Part shown: piece by piece, positions 41,964-50,573 of the stretch
Layout of the letters: every line of letters starts with the position of its first letter
How positions within the stretch are numbered: position 1 is the first letter of the stretch
Assembly: GCA_964434865.1 (NCBI GenBank)
Contig: CAYSWV010000001.1
Coordinates: forward strand, 124,001 to 188,000
Direction of reading: 5' to 3'
Length of the DNA stretch: 64,000 bases
Origin: CAYSWV01 sp964434865
GTDB taxonomy: Bacteria > Cyanobacteriota > Cyanobacteriia > Thermostichales > Thermostichaceae
Program-made: the position numbers and the translations under genes
The notes under the pieces: model-generated
The model's database searches: none
Told to the model about the DNA's origin: nothing
What the model saw: the letters and a program-made list of their open reading frames with translations, nothing else

Positions 41964-42860
41964 ATGGCTGCACCATCTAACTTGATGAGTCCCAAATTAA
42001 TTATTCATGGCGGAGCCGGAATGGCTCTAGATAGTTCAAAAGATCCCGACAAGGTTTACCGCTCCCTCCGACATGTAGTGGACTCAACTTATCATCAACT
42101 TCAATTGGGTTGTACAGCTGAGGCTGCTGTTGTACTGGCTTGTCAACAACTAGAAGATGATCCGCTATACAATGCTGGAACTGGATCCGTGCTGCAAGCT
42201 GATGGCCAAATTCGGATGAGTGCCGCTTTAATGACCAGTGCTCAGCAAAGTTTTAGTGGTGTGATCAATACAACTCGGGTGCAACATCCTATCCAGATGG
42301 CTCAGGCGCTCCAGTCCAGTCCCGATCGAGTGCTAGCCGAAACTGGAGCCGCTGAATTAGCCCGAGAACTACAACTCCCGCTCTATGATCCCATGACTCC
42401 TCAACGATTACAGGAGTGGTTACAGCTCATTGAAACCAGTACCTCAAGCCGCATGAAAACATCAGTCACAGTCGGAACTGTGGGTGCCGTCGCCCTAGAT
42501 CAATCAGGTCAATTAGCAGTAGGCACTTCAACCGGGGGCCGTGGATTTGAACGAATTGGCCGTGTGAGTGACTCTGCAATGCCAGCGGGAACGTATGCTA
42601 ACGCCTATGCGGCTGTAAGTTGTACCGGCGTGGGTGAAGATATTATTGATGAGGGCTTAGCGACCCGCATTGTGATTAGGGTAACTGATGGCATGGTGTT
42701 ATCGGAGTCAATGGCCAAGAGTTTTACTGAAGCTCGTTCGCGCCAGCGAGAATTTGGGGCGATCGCCATTGCTGCCAACGGTGATATTGCTTGGGATACC
42801 ACGATGGATCTGATTTTGGCTGCTTATCATACCGGTGATGAGATCAAATTTACCCTTTGA
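41964..42860 (+). CDS. Isoaspartyl peptidase / plant-type L-asparaginase
   Basis: A 298-residue N-terminal nucleophile hydrolase. Signatures: LIIHGGAG at the start, YNAGTGSVLQADG, the autocleavage and nucleophile Thr in SVTVGTVGAVALD (about residue 173), STGGRGFERIGRVSDS, and GVGEDI. The precursor cleaves itself before the Thr to give alpha and beta chains. It removes beta-aspartyl dipeptides and hydrolyses asparagine; cyanobacteria use it to release aspartate and arginine from cyanophycin breakdown products. The residue number is approximate. Start is ATG with GAGGAAT upstream. Confidence 0.93.
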   Translation: MAAPSNLMSPKLIIHGGAGMALDSSKDPDKVYRSLRHVVDSTYHQLQLGCTAEAAVVLACQQLEDDPLYNAGTGSVLQADGQIRMSAALMTSAQQSFSGVINTTRVQHPIQMAQALQSSPDRVLAETGAAELARELQLPLYDPMTPQRLQEWLQLIETSTSSRMKTSVTVGTVGAVALDQSGQLAVGTSTGGRGFERIGRVSDSAMPAGTYANAYAAVSCTGVGEDIIDEGLATRIVIRVTDGMVLSESMAKSFTEARSRQREFGAIAIAANGDIAWDTTMDLILAAYHTGDEIKFTL

Positions 42861-42952
42861 TGGAGTAACTTAACTGAGCTGTAGTGACTGAGGTGTGCTA
42901 CAACCACCCTAGTTACATGCCCACCAGGTTTCTCAAAATTTAAGGAGTACCT

Positions 42953-43744
42953 ATGGATTTACAGTTACAGAATAAGGTGTCTCTCGTTACCGGTAGCACA
43001 GCAGGCATTGGTTATGCTATCGCTGAAGCTTTGGTGGTTGAAGGGGCTAGGGTTATCATTAATGGCCGGTCTCAGGCATCAGTAGACAAGGCTATGACTC
43101 AACTAGCGTCTACAGGATCGGGTGAGGTCATTGGGTTTGTTGGCGATCTGTCTACTCAAGAAACGGCTGAGCAGCTTGTGCAGAACTATCCTGAGGTAGA
43201 GATCCTGGTTAATAATCTGGGCATCTTTGAGCCTGTAGCCTTTGAGTCGATTTCAGACGATGATTGGCGCCGCTTTTTTGAAGTGAATGTGTTGAGTGGA
43301 GTCCGCCTGAGCCGTCTATATCTCCCTGCTATGAGACAACGGAATTGGGGCCGCATTGTTTTTGTGTCTAGTGAAAGTGCCATCCAGATTCCAGCTGAAA
43401 TGATTCACTATGGTATGACTAAAACAGCTCAGCTGGCTATTTCGCGAGGTTTAGCTGAATCAGTGGCTGGAACAGGTATTACTGTCAATAGTGTGTTGCC
43501 AGGACCAACGAAGTCTCGTGGGGTGATTGATTTTGTTGAAGAACTTGCTGAGCAATCAGGTCAAACTTTTGAGGCGTTTGAACAGGAATTTTTCCAGAAA
43601 ATGCGGCCAACATCCTTGATCAAGCGTTTTGCTGATCCCAGTGAGGTGGCCTCATTAGTAGCTTACATTGTGAGCCCATTGGCGTCAGCCACAACAGGTG
43701 CAGCTCTCAGAGCGGATGGTGGTGTTGTGAAAAGTGCTTTTTGA
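42953..43744 (+). CDS. Short-chain dehydrogenase/reductase
   Basis: A 263-residue SDR. The cofactor motif is TGSTAGIGYAIAEAL (classical TGxxxGIG), the NNxG motif is VNNLGIF, the catalytic Ser is in VSSESAIQIP and YxxxK is YGMTK. It ends GAALRADGGVVKS, as FabG-like SDRs do. An Arg in the second strand (NGRSQAS) suggests NADPH use. The substrate cannot be told from sequence. ATG is preceded by AAGGAG. It is 92 bases downstream of the isoaspartyl peptidase on the same strand, though a functional link is not evident. Confidence 0.9.
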   Translation: MDLQLQNKVSLVTGSTAGIGYAIAEALVVEGARVIINGRSQASVDKAMTQLASTGSGEVIGFVGDLSTQETAEQLVQNYPEVEILVNNLGIFEPVAFESISDDDWRRFFEVNVLSGVRLSRLYLPAMRQRNWGRIVFVSSESAIQIPAEMIHYGMTKTAQLAISRGLAESVAGTGITVNSVLPGPTKSRGVIDFVEELAEQSGQTFEAFEQEFFQKMRPTSLIKRFADPSEVASLVAYIVSPLASATTGAALRADGGVVKSAF

Positions 43745-43812
43745 TCCCTGATCCATCACGTATACAGTTTCTTGGTGTTGGAAGTTGGGGCAACCATCTT
43801 TGGCTATCTAAG

Positions 43813-45765
43813 CTAGTTGCTGTCCTCTAGTTGCTGCAACCACCGCCAGAGTAAAGGGGAGTCTGGATCAGTCTGCTGCCACAGTTGGAGCCAGGATCGC
43901 GCGGCATCTTGCTTATCTTGAATAGTTAACAGAGTGAGGTAGGTATCTGAAAAAGCTCCAAATTCATCATAGTGGAAGTGTTTCTTGGTCAAGAGTGCTT
44001 GTAACGTAGATTCAGCCGCTTCAATTTGATGCTCCATTAACTGAAGTTTTGCTAGAGAAATTTGACCATATCCATAAGTGGGGAACTGGCTCGCTATCTC
44101 ACGCACTAAGGCTTCGGCTTCGTCTCGACGATCTTGATAGTGATAGGCCGCGGCTAAATTGTTTTTTAAATCGGGTGCCGTGGGTTCTAATTCAATAGCT
44201 TGTAGCAGTAGAGCTTCGGCTTCTGCCGCTTTACCTTCTCGTAAGAGGAGAATCGATTGTTGATACAGCTGGGTCACTTGAGGAGAATGAGAAATCTCAG
44301 CATCTGCCGATAGTTCAAAGCCAATAGGCATGATTTCAGTCCACTTGCCTTGCCGCCACATCTGGATCGGCTCTCCTGTCCAGACCCCTGCTTCAGATAA
44401 CCGCTGGAAAGCTTCCATTCGAGACTGATCTGATCCCCATTGACTCAGGGCAAATGTTTTTAAGGCTGAGAGTAAGGCTGGATTGCGAGTCAGACTAGCT
44501 AGAAAGCCAGCAAATTGTCGCCCTCGTAGATCACCTCGCTCCAGTAGAACGGGCACGATCTTTTCGATCTCAGGATGTTGATTCAAGTAAAGGCTTAGTT
44601 TCTCACGCAAGACACTGTCATCCTGGTTTTTGGTGGCTTCAACTAGATCCCGAAACTCCTCGATCACAGATTCGCGGATCCAGGCTGTCAGCTCAAAGGC
44701 CCAGGGTCCTTCACGATCCCCCGAGAGTTGCTCTTGATCCGCTAAGTTTGCTAGAGCGATCCGGTAACCAGGTGAGAGGTCGAGGGCTTTTTCCCAGTAT
44801 TCAAGAGCTTCTTGTCGTTTCCCTTGCCGAGCTAATGCAACTGCGACTAAGTGATAAAAGAATGGGTTTTCAGGCATTTCATCTGCTGCTTTGAGTTGTT
44901 CAAAGAGGTCTACAATGGCCTGATCATCCCCTAGGTAGCTTAACCCTTCAATTTGTTTCGTTGGATCCCATCTCGCTGAGGTGTTGTTTTTTAAGCGATC
45001 ATGATAGGTATAGGCCTGGTCTAACTCACCCTGAACACAGTAGTAACGAACTATATTGGAGAGAGCATGGAGGTTATCGGGATCCTGTTCTAAAACACCT
45101 TGAGTTAGAGAGATGGCTTCATCAATCTGGCCTTCTACAAATGCAACTAAGCTCAAATTATTTTGCGAAGGGGCAAAAGAGGGTAGGCGTTGTAAAACTT
45201 GACTTTCAGCAGCTCGCGCTTGAGAGTATCGCCCCGTATGTAGAAATGCCTGGCCTTGTTCATGCAACAGTAACAACTCTAGCTGAACGTCTGTATCTAA
45301 AGCCTTCAAATCCTCACGGTGGATCAGAGTGGGCAGGAGCGCTTGGATTTCAGTGGCGACATCAACCAATTGCTGAATTATAGAATGGTTAGGCCACTTG
45401 GCTTGCGCCCTCTGAAAGGTCTGTTGGGCTAGGAGTAGATGCTGGTTAGTGTAGTAAGCCTTAAAGAGGTTAACATAGCCTTTAGGATCTTTAGGATTGA
45501 CTTCAACATAATGTTCACAGGCTAATAACACCTGATGATCATCACCTAGAGCCAAGCTAACTTCAACCAGATAGCGGGCTATTTCAATATTAGTGGGATA
45601 TGCAACTTTCAAGGCCTTGAGCAAATCTTTAGCTTGAAACCATTGATCTTGCCGGATCAGCGACTCAATCTTCTGCAATGTTGGCTTCAGACGCATCATA
45701 CCGAATCCAACAGCTTTTTGAGATTTTTTTGTTTTGGAGTTTGATTTCGCTGGCTTGCGGCTCAA
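43813..45765 (-). CDS. TPR-repeat protein
   Basis: A 650-residue protein of helical tetratricopeptide repeats. A basic N-terminus (KPAKSNSKTKKSQK) is followed by repeats at about 30-110, 165-250, 300-350 and again 500-640 (for example NPFFYHLVAVALARQGKRQEALEYWEKAL). The central stretch (about 355-480) is less repeat-like. No signal peptide. TTG is the start: AGGAG lies six bases upstream and no closer ATG exists. It is the last gene of a minus-strand run with the transglutaminase-like and DUF502 genes (gaps of about 70 bases). A scaffold role is likely; partners are unknown. Confidence 0.85.
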   Translation of the reverse strand: MSRKPAKSNSKTKKSQKAVGFGMMRLKPTLQKIESLIRQDQWFQAKDLLKALKVAYPTNIEIARYLVEVSLALGDDHQVLLACEHYVEVNPKDPKGYVNLFKAYYTNQHLLLAQQTFQRAQAKWPNHSIIQQLVDVATEIQALLPTLIHREDLKALDTDVQLELLLLHEQGQAFLHTGRYSQARAAESQVLQRLPSFAPSQNNLSLVAFVEGQIDEAISLTQGVLEQDPDNLHALSNIVRYYCVQGELDQAYTYHDRLKNNTSARWDPTKQIEGLSYLGDDQAIVDLFEQLKAADEMPENPFFYHLVAVALARQGKRQEALEYWEKALDLSPGYRIALANLADQEQLSGDREGPWAFELTAWIRESVIEEFRDLVEATKNQDDSVLREKLSLYLNQHPEIEKIVPVLLERGDLRGRQFAGFLASLTRNPALLSALKTFALSQWGSDQSRMEAFQRLSEAGVWTGEPIQMWRQGKWTEIMPIGFELSADAEISHSPQVTQLYQQSILLLREGKAAEAEALLLQAIELEPTAPDLKNNLAAAYHYQDRRDEAEALVREIASQFPTYGYGQISLAKLQLMEHQIEAAESTLQALLTKKHFHYDEFGAFSDTYLTLLTIQDKQDAARSWLQLWQQTDPDSPLLWRWLQQLEDSN

Positions 45766-45837
45766 GGTTTACTCCTATCCTAGTGCTTAAATGATTTATT
45801 TACTCTAGCACTAGGTCCTAATGTGACAAGGTACTGC

Positions 45838-47625
45838 TTAAAGTTCTTTCAAGATTCGAAACTGAACATGGTTAACGGCTAACTGTCCGATGGAAGCACT
45901 GGGGATATTACACGTTTCAAATGGAATACCTTTGGCAATCTCAGCATGGGTCCAGGGTAATCCCATAAAGTAGCGTTCTGGGTAAGGCGGATCTCCTAAA
46001 TCGTCGGTATTGGATTCCATCGGGACCCAACCCCAGCCTGGTAGATAAAACTCAATCCAGACATGGTTGTACTGAGGTAACAGCGGCACTTGTTTTAACT
46101 CAGGAAAAGGGGGACACTTGTATCGACCCACAGTCCGACAGGCAATACCGTTGAGCCGAGCCAGGGCTAAGAGTAAACCCACATACTCGCCACAGGAGCC
46201 AAATCCCTGTTGAAGCACCACATCGGGAGGTTCAATGCGTGGTGTTACCCGATAAGCCAATTGATCGTAAACAAATTCTCGGATTTTAGCCATTTTCCGT
46301 AATACATTCGTCTCAGTCCCAATGGCGGCTCTAGCTGCTTCCTGAACAATGGGCATATTCATAGAGAGGTAGTCATCATCGACTAAATAGCGAGTGGCCA
46401 GATCATCAGGGATGGCTAACATTTCAACATCTCGAGGATCAATTTGAAACTTGATGCTGTAGAGATCTAAAATCGCCTTCCAGCCAAAGATCCGAGCTTC
46501 ATGGCTTTTAACCGATCCTAAATTATAAACAGCAATCTGTTGTCCTTGGAGCTGTTCTAAGTGAAACGGGTGACCAATCGCTGTGACAGAATGGACAACC
46601 TGACGGCGGCTATGGCAGGGGAGCGCAATTTTCCAGATCAAGTCATGAAAGGTTTGAGGGTCTTCTTGATCAAATTCTTCTAAGTAGGTTAATTCAACCT
46701 GGTAGCCACTGGTCAGAGTATAACCAGCTCGCCGCTTGATCATTTGAGGTAAATAAACAATGGGACAATTTAAAGCAGAGGGATCGTTGACAGGATCTAA
46801 GTCACTGATTTTATCGTCTGGATGAGAAGGGAGGGGCTGGGGTGATCGGATGCGTAGAGGGGCAAGCAGGGTTTTATTGCGGATCGCCACTGATAGTGGA
46901 TCAGGATCGTTAGGGCTGTCATGAATGTAGGATTCCTCAGTGGCATAGGCAACCCAGAGCTGATCATGCCAAAAGGTGAGGCCGGTTGGAGCCGGATAGG
47001 GGGTTAAAAATCGGGCGAGTTCTTCTCCTGTTTCAAGATCTAAAACATAGATGGTCTCCTCAACCCGATCACTAACCCAGATCACCTCATCCCTAACCAC
47101 AATATGTTCTTGGCCAACACCAGGGGATCGGAATTCAGCCAAAACAGTTCCCGTTACAGGATCTAGCCGCCAGAGCTTGGATCGCTGATGGCAACTAACT
47201 AGCAGATCGGTCTCAATGGGGGCTAAACTTTCAATCGGATCAGGTGCTGTGCAAACCTGATAGGGGTCTAAACTATGGGCTGTTGCCAGCTGACTGAGGG
47301 GTATCCGAAAAACAGATCGATCTCGGGCTAACCAAAGATCAACGTCAGTAGAGCGGCCCGCTGAGGGCGAACTTGCCAAAGCTGAGGTGTCTCGGAGTTC
47401 AAAGGCTAACAGGGGGTTCAAAACTTGATGATGGGCCGTTACTGGATCAATCTCGAAGATATAGCCCCAGGAGTGATCGAGTGCTAGTAGCCCTTGATGA
47501 GTAGAGGTGAGCCCTTCCAAAGCAGCGGCTCCCAGTGGCCGAATGTAAGGAACGTTGTAGGCTGGTTGAGTATATGAATGGGGCCACCAAGACGGTAGAG
47601 AGCTAGTTGCAACTGAGCTAGACAT
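45838..47625 (-). CDS. Transglutaminase-like protein with N-terminal propeller-like region
   Basis: A 595-residue protein. Residues about 30-260 show repeating WLARDRSVFRI, VWVSDRVEETIYVLD and WVAYATEES-type blades, like an SMP-30/beta-propeller fold. The C-terminal third is a transglutaminase-like core with Cys in FGSCGEYVGLLLALAR, His in YNHVWIEFYLPGWGWVPME and the following Asp in SNTDD. Such bacterial domains act as proteases, amidases or cross-linkers; the actual activity is unknown. No signal peptide is obvious. ATG follows GAGGAG. It sits between the TPR and DUF502 genes on the same strand. Confidence 0.85.
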   Translation of the reverse strand: MSSSVATSSLPSWWPHSYTQPAYNVPYIRPLGAAALEGLTSTHQGLLALDHSWGYIFEIDPVTAHHQVLNPLLAFELRDTSALASSPSAGRSTDVDLWLARDRSVFRIPLSQLATAHSLDPYQVCTAPDPIESLAPIETDLLVSCHQRSKLWRLDPVTGTVLAEFRSPGVGQEHIVVRDEVIWVSDRVEETIYVLDLETGEELARFLTPYPAPTGLTFWHDQLWVAYATEESYIHDSPNDPDPLSVAIRNKTLLAPLRIRSPQPLPSHPDDKISDLDPVNDPSALNCPIVYLPQMIKRRAGYTLTSGYQVELTYLEEFDQEDPQTFHDLIWKIALPCHSRRQVVHSVTAIGHPFHLEQLQGQQIAVYNLGSVKSHEARIFGWKAILDLYSIKFQIDPRDVEMLAIPDDLATRYLVDDDYLSMNMPIVQEAARAAIGTETNVLRKMAKIREFVYDQLAYRVTPRIEPPDVVLQQGFGSCGEYVGLLLALARLNGIACRTVGRYKCPPFPELKQVPLLPQYNHVWIEFYLPGWGWVPMESNTDDLGDPPYPERYFMGLPWTHAEIAKGIPFETCNIPSASIGQLAVNHVQFRILKEL

Positions 47626-47698
47626 GGTCTCCTCAACTCAAGGGGTGGATTGAATCAATGAATGCACTGAGATCGCAATAAATGCGCTGGGCCTAAAA

Positions 47699-48481
47699 TC
47701 ATGAACCAGATTCAGATCCTTGTAATCCTGGCACCAAATCGGAGTTGATCGCTGAGCCTTGGGTTGGGGCCGCCCGTTCTGCTTTGACCAGTTCCTGAAG
47801 ATTGGGCACGGTTGTGGGGGCTGATGGTGAATGCTGGAGGCTCTTGAGAAAAGAGTCTGGGGTCACAATGCCAGCTGAAATCAGTAACTTAAAGGCATCT
47901 TCGACCGACATCGATAGGTCAATTACAGCTGACTCTGGCACTAAAGCATACCATCCGGTTGAGGGATTCGGCGTGGTCGGCACAAACACATTAAGCATGG
48001 GACCTGGGCACGTTGAGGGATGGATGCGTGTCTCTACTGTTCCTGTGACAAAGGCAATCGCCCAGACCTGAGGTCGGGGATACTCTAGCAAGACAACTCG
48101 GCGGAATTTCTTGATGTCATCATTGAGTAAAGTACCCAGAAGCTGCTTCAATGTCTTGTAAACCAAGCCAGCAACAGGAATCACATTTAAAATTTTTTCC
48201 CCTAACGTGAGCAGCCATTGGCCCACAATATTTCGGGCCATAAACCCGATCACCAAAATAAACCCAACTGGAGCTGCAATCCCAACAGACAAGTTGATCA
48301 GAGTAATTAAGAGGGGATGCAGACCTTGGATCGGATTAAACTGCTTGGGCAAAATAGTTAAGAACTCAATACTCCAAGTGGCTACTTCCACCATTAACCA
48401 AATGGTTGTAGCGAGAGGAATCACAACTAATAATCCAGCAACAAAATAGTTTTTGAGACTTTGCTTGAATTTTGACATCAT
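47699..48481 (-). CDS. DUF502-family membrane protein
   Basis: A 260-residue membrane protein. Two strong membrane segments (FVAGLLVVIPLATTIWLMV at about 14-34, and about 62-90) are followed by the family motif NVIPVAGLVYKTLKQL and RRVVLLEYPRPQVW, VFVPTTPNPSTGWY. DUF502 (related to plant COV proteins) has no firmly known role. ATG 48481 is used; the next codon is also ATG, and a TTG 54 bases upstream would lengthen the product. The C-terminal 50 residues are low complexity. First gene of the minus-strand run. Confidence 0.9.
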   Translation of the reverse strand: MMSKFKQSLKNYFVAGLLVVIPLATTIWLMVEVATWSIEFLTILPKQFNPIQGLHPLLITLINLSVGIAAPVGFILVIGFMARNIVGQWLLTLGEKILNVIPVAGLVYKTLKQLLGTLLNDDIKKFRRVVLLEYPRPQVWAIAFVTGTVETRIHPSTCPGPMLNVFVPTTPNPSTGWYALVPESAVIDLSMSVEDAFKLLISAGIVTPDSFLKSLQHSPSAPTTVPNLQELVKAERAAPTQGSAINSDLVPGLQGSESGS

Positions 48482-48573
48482 AGGTGAGTAGTAGCTTAGG
48501 TCAGCAGGCAAGGCATCTTGCACCCATTGGTTCAACCCATACTATCGCGTCTTGTTTATCCTTTTTTATCCTT

Positions 48574-48621
48574 TAGTAGCAATCTCTGGTAGTAGCAATC
48601 TCTGGTAGTAGCAATCTCTGG
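48574..48621. repeat. Perfect 16-bp tandem repeat, three copies
   Basis: TAGTAGCAATCTCTGG occurs three times head to tail without a mismatch. Confidence 0.95.
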
Positions 48622-48633
48622 CTCGTCAGGTGA

Positions 48634-48649
48634 TAACAGAAATCTGTTA
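48634..48649. promoter_or_regulatory. Perfect palindrome, candidate operator
   Basis: TAACAGA and TCTGTTA flank AA, giving a perfect 16-bp dyad between two divergent genes, 12 bases after the 16-bp repeats. The size and symmetry fit a dimeric repressor site, but no cognate regulator is known here. Confidence 0.35.
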
Positions 48650-48873
48650 CCATTTTAGAAAACCATCAAAAAATGTAAAAGAGTGTACCTAGCTCTTGTG
48701 CCTGCGTTGTCGTGTAGAACAGCTGCTAGCTAGCACTCGGCTCCACTTAATCCCTCTCAGTCATCTGAAAGTAGTCACTGCCGAGTATGACACGTTACAG
48801 AGTATGGAGTTTATGTGTGGATCTCACGACAAAAATCAGCAGGTCAGTGTTAGCAAGGCTATAGGTTTCTGGA

Positions 48874-49347
48874 ATGGCTAAGGATTGGTTAGAGCATACG
48901 TGTCAGATTGAGGTTCCTCTTGAAATTGATCGGGTTTGGCATCTCTGGTCCAACTTGGAGTTAATGCCCAACTGGATGAAGTGGATTCGATCAGTCGAAT
49001 TAATTGATCAGGAGTTGTCTCGGTGGACCCTGGATACACGGGGTCTGACTTTTAGCTGGATCTCTCACACGCATACAGTGATTCAGCATCAGATGATCAG
49101 CTGGACATCAGTGGATGGGTTGGCCAATCGGGGCACGCTCCGATTTTATGATCGCAAAGGGAGCACCGTTGTGAAGTTGACGGTTGCCTATGTTTTACCG
49201 GGCCTGCTCAAAATGATGGACTCTCTCTTTTTAGGTCAGGTGGTTGAGTCATCCCTGCAAGGGGATCTAGAGCGATTTCGGGAGTATGCTCTCACTCATT
49301 TTGAGTGGTCCCCTCAACCTAATCAGACTCACCAAACTCACGGATGA
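48874..49347 (+). CDS. SRPBCC (polyketide cyclase/COQ10-like) protein
   Basis: A 157-residue START-like fold protein. The N-terminal strand and helix HTCQIEVPLEIDRVWHLWSNLELMPNWMKWI is the classical SRPBCC opening; TRGLTFSWISHTHTVI and NRGTLRFYDR follow, then a long C-terminal helix (LQGDLERFREYAL). These proteins bind hydrophobic ligands; no specific ligand can be named. The gene's last ten bases overlap, on the opposite strand, an in-frame continuation of the PRC-barrel gene. Confidence 0.85.
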   Translation: MAKDWLEHTCQIEVPLEIDRVWHLWSNLELMPNWMKWIRSVELIDQELSRWTLDTRGLTFSWISHTHTVIQHQMISWTSVDGLANRGTLRFYDRKGSTVVKLTVAYVLPGLLKMMDSLFLGQVVESSLQGDLERFREYALTHFEWSPQPNQTHQTHG

Positions 49348-49565
49348 CTGCGGTCTAGATCGGGCTGGGAGGGCGGCTCCAAGGGTTCATCAGCCCAGGC
49401 ATCCTCAGGTGTTTCTAGGGATGTTCTCTTAGGTAGGGGATCTAAGGGATTGTTGGGTGGATCAGTAGAGGGGTTGACTGGTGGGTTGGCAGCTGGCTGC
49501 TCGACCCTAGGTGGCTGATTACGAGGAGCTGGCTTGAGAGGTGGTTCAATTGGGTCGTCTCGCTC
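49338..49565 (-). pseudogene. In-frame, untranslated continuation of the PRC-barrel gene's tail
   Basis: After the PRC-barrel stop (TAA), the same frame reads GAA, TAA and then stays open for 75 codons to a TGA at 49338. The predicted peptide is Pro/acidic-rich (DDPIEPPLKPAPRNQPP, PEDAWADEPLEPPSQPDL), in the style of the long C-terminal tails of cyanobacterial PRC-barrel proteins. It has no good start codon of its own. I read it as the former end of that gene, cut off by stops next to an 18-base G run, or as the product of a sequence error there. Confidence 0.5.
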
Positions 49566-49571
49566 TTATTC

Positions 49572-50408
49572 TTAAATCGCTGCTGGTGGCGGGGGGGGGG
49601 GGGGGGGGCGGGCACGGCGAGAGCGTGCGGGCCGAGGGCGAGGGGCTGGGATGGGCTCAGGTTCCGGCTCGAGAGGTTCATAAGTGTCTTCATAAACCTC
49701 CTCATAGGCCTCGTCATAGTCGTCTTCATAGTCTTGCTCATAGTAGGTTTCAAACTCTTCTTCTTCTAAGGCAGAACGTCCGGTCCCTGGAGGTAGAGCT
49801 GCAATGGGTTCTCGTTGATCCCAAGAGGGTTTGATAATATTGAATCGCTCTAAAAGACTCTTGACTTCAGAGATACAGCGGGCTTCAGCCCCTTCAACAG
49901 TGATGATCCGTCGAGGCCCCACTTCAATGATGTCGTCACTGGATAACAGGTAGGTACTATCCACAATGCCGGGTAGTAAGGGGATCCCAAGGTTAGAAAG
50001 CACCAGCTCACTCACAAAGCCAGAGGCAATTTCAAAAACAAAATCTTTAACTTTGCCTAAACGGACTCCCGTTTCCGTCACCACTTCAGCTCCGACAACT
50101 TTAAGCAACCCTTCAGCCATGGGATTATACTCATCAAGGAGTGTTTCTTCAGATATTAAAATGGCATCAGGTCCAATAGCTCGAGCTTGAGCTAAATCAA
50201 TCACAAGAGAGGTTCCAGGTTCTACGGGGCGTTGAGATCCTAATAGGCCTAAAGCAATCACTTGACGTTCTGTGAGATCCACCCATATCTGATCGATAAT
50301 CCCGAGGCGAGCAGCATTGGTCTGACTAATGACTTGAGTTCCTAAAATTTGGGAGCGGCGGCAGGATCCTCTCCGAACAATAGCAACAGACTCACCAGCA
50401 GATGTCAT
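49572..50408 (-). CDS. PRC-barrel domain protein, probably shortened at the C-terminus
   Basis: A 278-residue protein with two PRC-barrel domains (about 10-85: LGTQVISQTNAARLGIIDQI; about 95-165: VVGAEVVTETGVRLGKVKDF) and then an acidic, Tyr-rich tail (EEEFETYYEQDYEDDY) that turns into Pro/Arg repeats and PPPPPPPP, read from an 18-base homopolymer. The frame then meets two stops, but continues open beyond them. PRC-barrel proteins of this type are common in cyanobacteria; their function is not established. ATG follows GAGGTGGAGC. The start and the two domains are safe; the C-terminal end is doubtful. Confidence 0.82.
   Translation of the reverse strand: MTSAGESVAIVRRGSCRRSQILGTQVISQTNAARLGIIDQIWVDLTERQVIALGLLGSQRPVEPGTSLVIDLAQARAIGPDAILISEETLLDEYNPMAEGLLKVVGAEVVTETGVRLGKVKDFVFEIASGFVSELVLSNLGIPLLPGIVDSTYLLSSDDIIEVGPRRIITVEGAEARCISEVKSLLERFNIIKPSWDQREPIAALPPGTGRSALEEEEFETYYEQDYEDDYDEAYEEVYEDTYEPLEPEPEPIPAPRPRPARSRRARPPPPPPPPAAI
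49591..49608. repeat. 18-base poly-G homopolymer in a coding region
   Basis: Eighteen consecutive Gs on the plus strand lie near the 3' end of the PRC-barrel gene (poly-C, hence poly-Pro, in the coding sense). Such runs change length by slippage and are also prone to sequencing error. Confidence 0.9.
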
Positions 50409-50573
50409 GCTCCACCTCTTCCCAATCTAATCAAACTTATTAAAACAGACTGAGGTCTCTTCTCAGCTAACCATTTATGGCACAGATGTGATTGCCACCA
50501 CAAACGCCTTCAGCTTACAACCCACTTCAGGTCATCGCTCACCCAAGCCCTAAACTTTAGTAATAGCAAGGTT

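Larger units (their letters stand above)
48482..48873. other. Divergent intergenic region with tandem repeat and palindrome
   Basis: The region separates the divergent DUF502 and SRPBCC genes and holds a 16-bp triple repeat and a perfect palindrome, listed separately. A 61-codon open frame at 48696-48881 has no family features and overlaps the next gene's start; I do not call it. Confidence 0.5.

Noticed and set aside
44961..45383. 140-codon open frame opposite the TPR gene
   Set aside because: Lies wholly within a long well supported gene on the other strand and shows no family motif.
48696..48881. 61-codon open frame
   Set aside because: No recognisable features, and it overlaps the well supported start of the SRPBCC gene.
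49442..49753. Alternative frame through the G18 tract (103 codons) as the true PRC-barrel end
   Set aside because: Its post-tract sequence (RHQQRFKNKSETTQ and on) has no resemblance to the expected acidic, Pro-rich tail; the original frame beyond the stops fits better.
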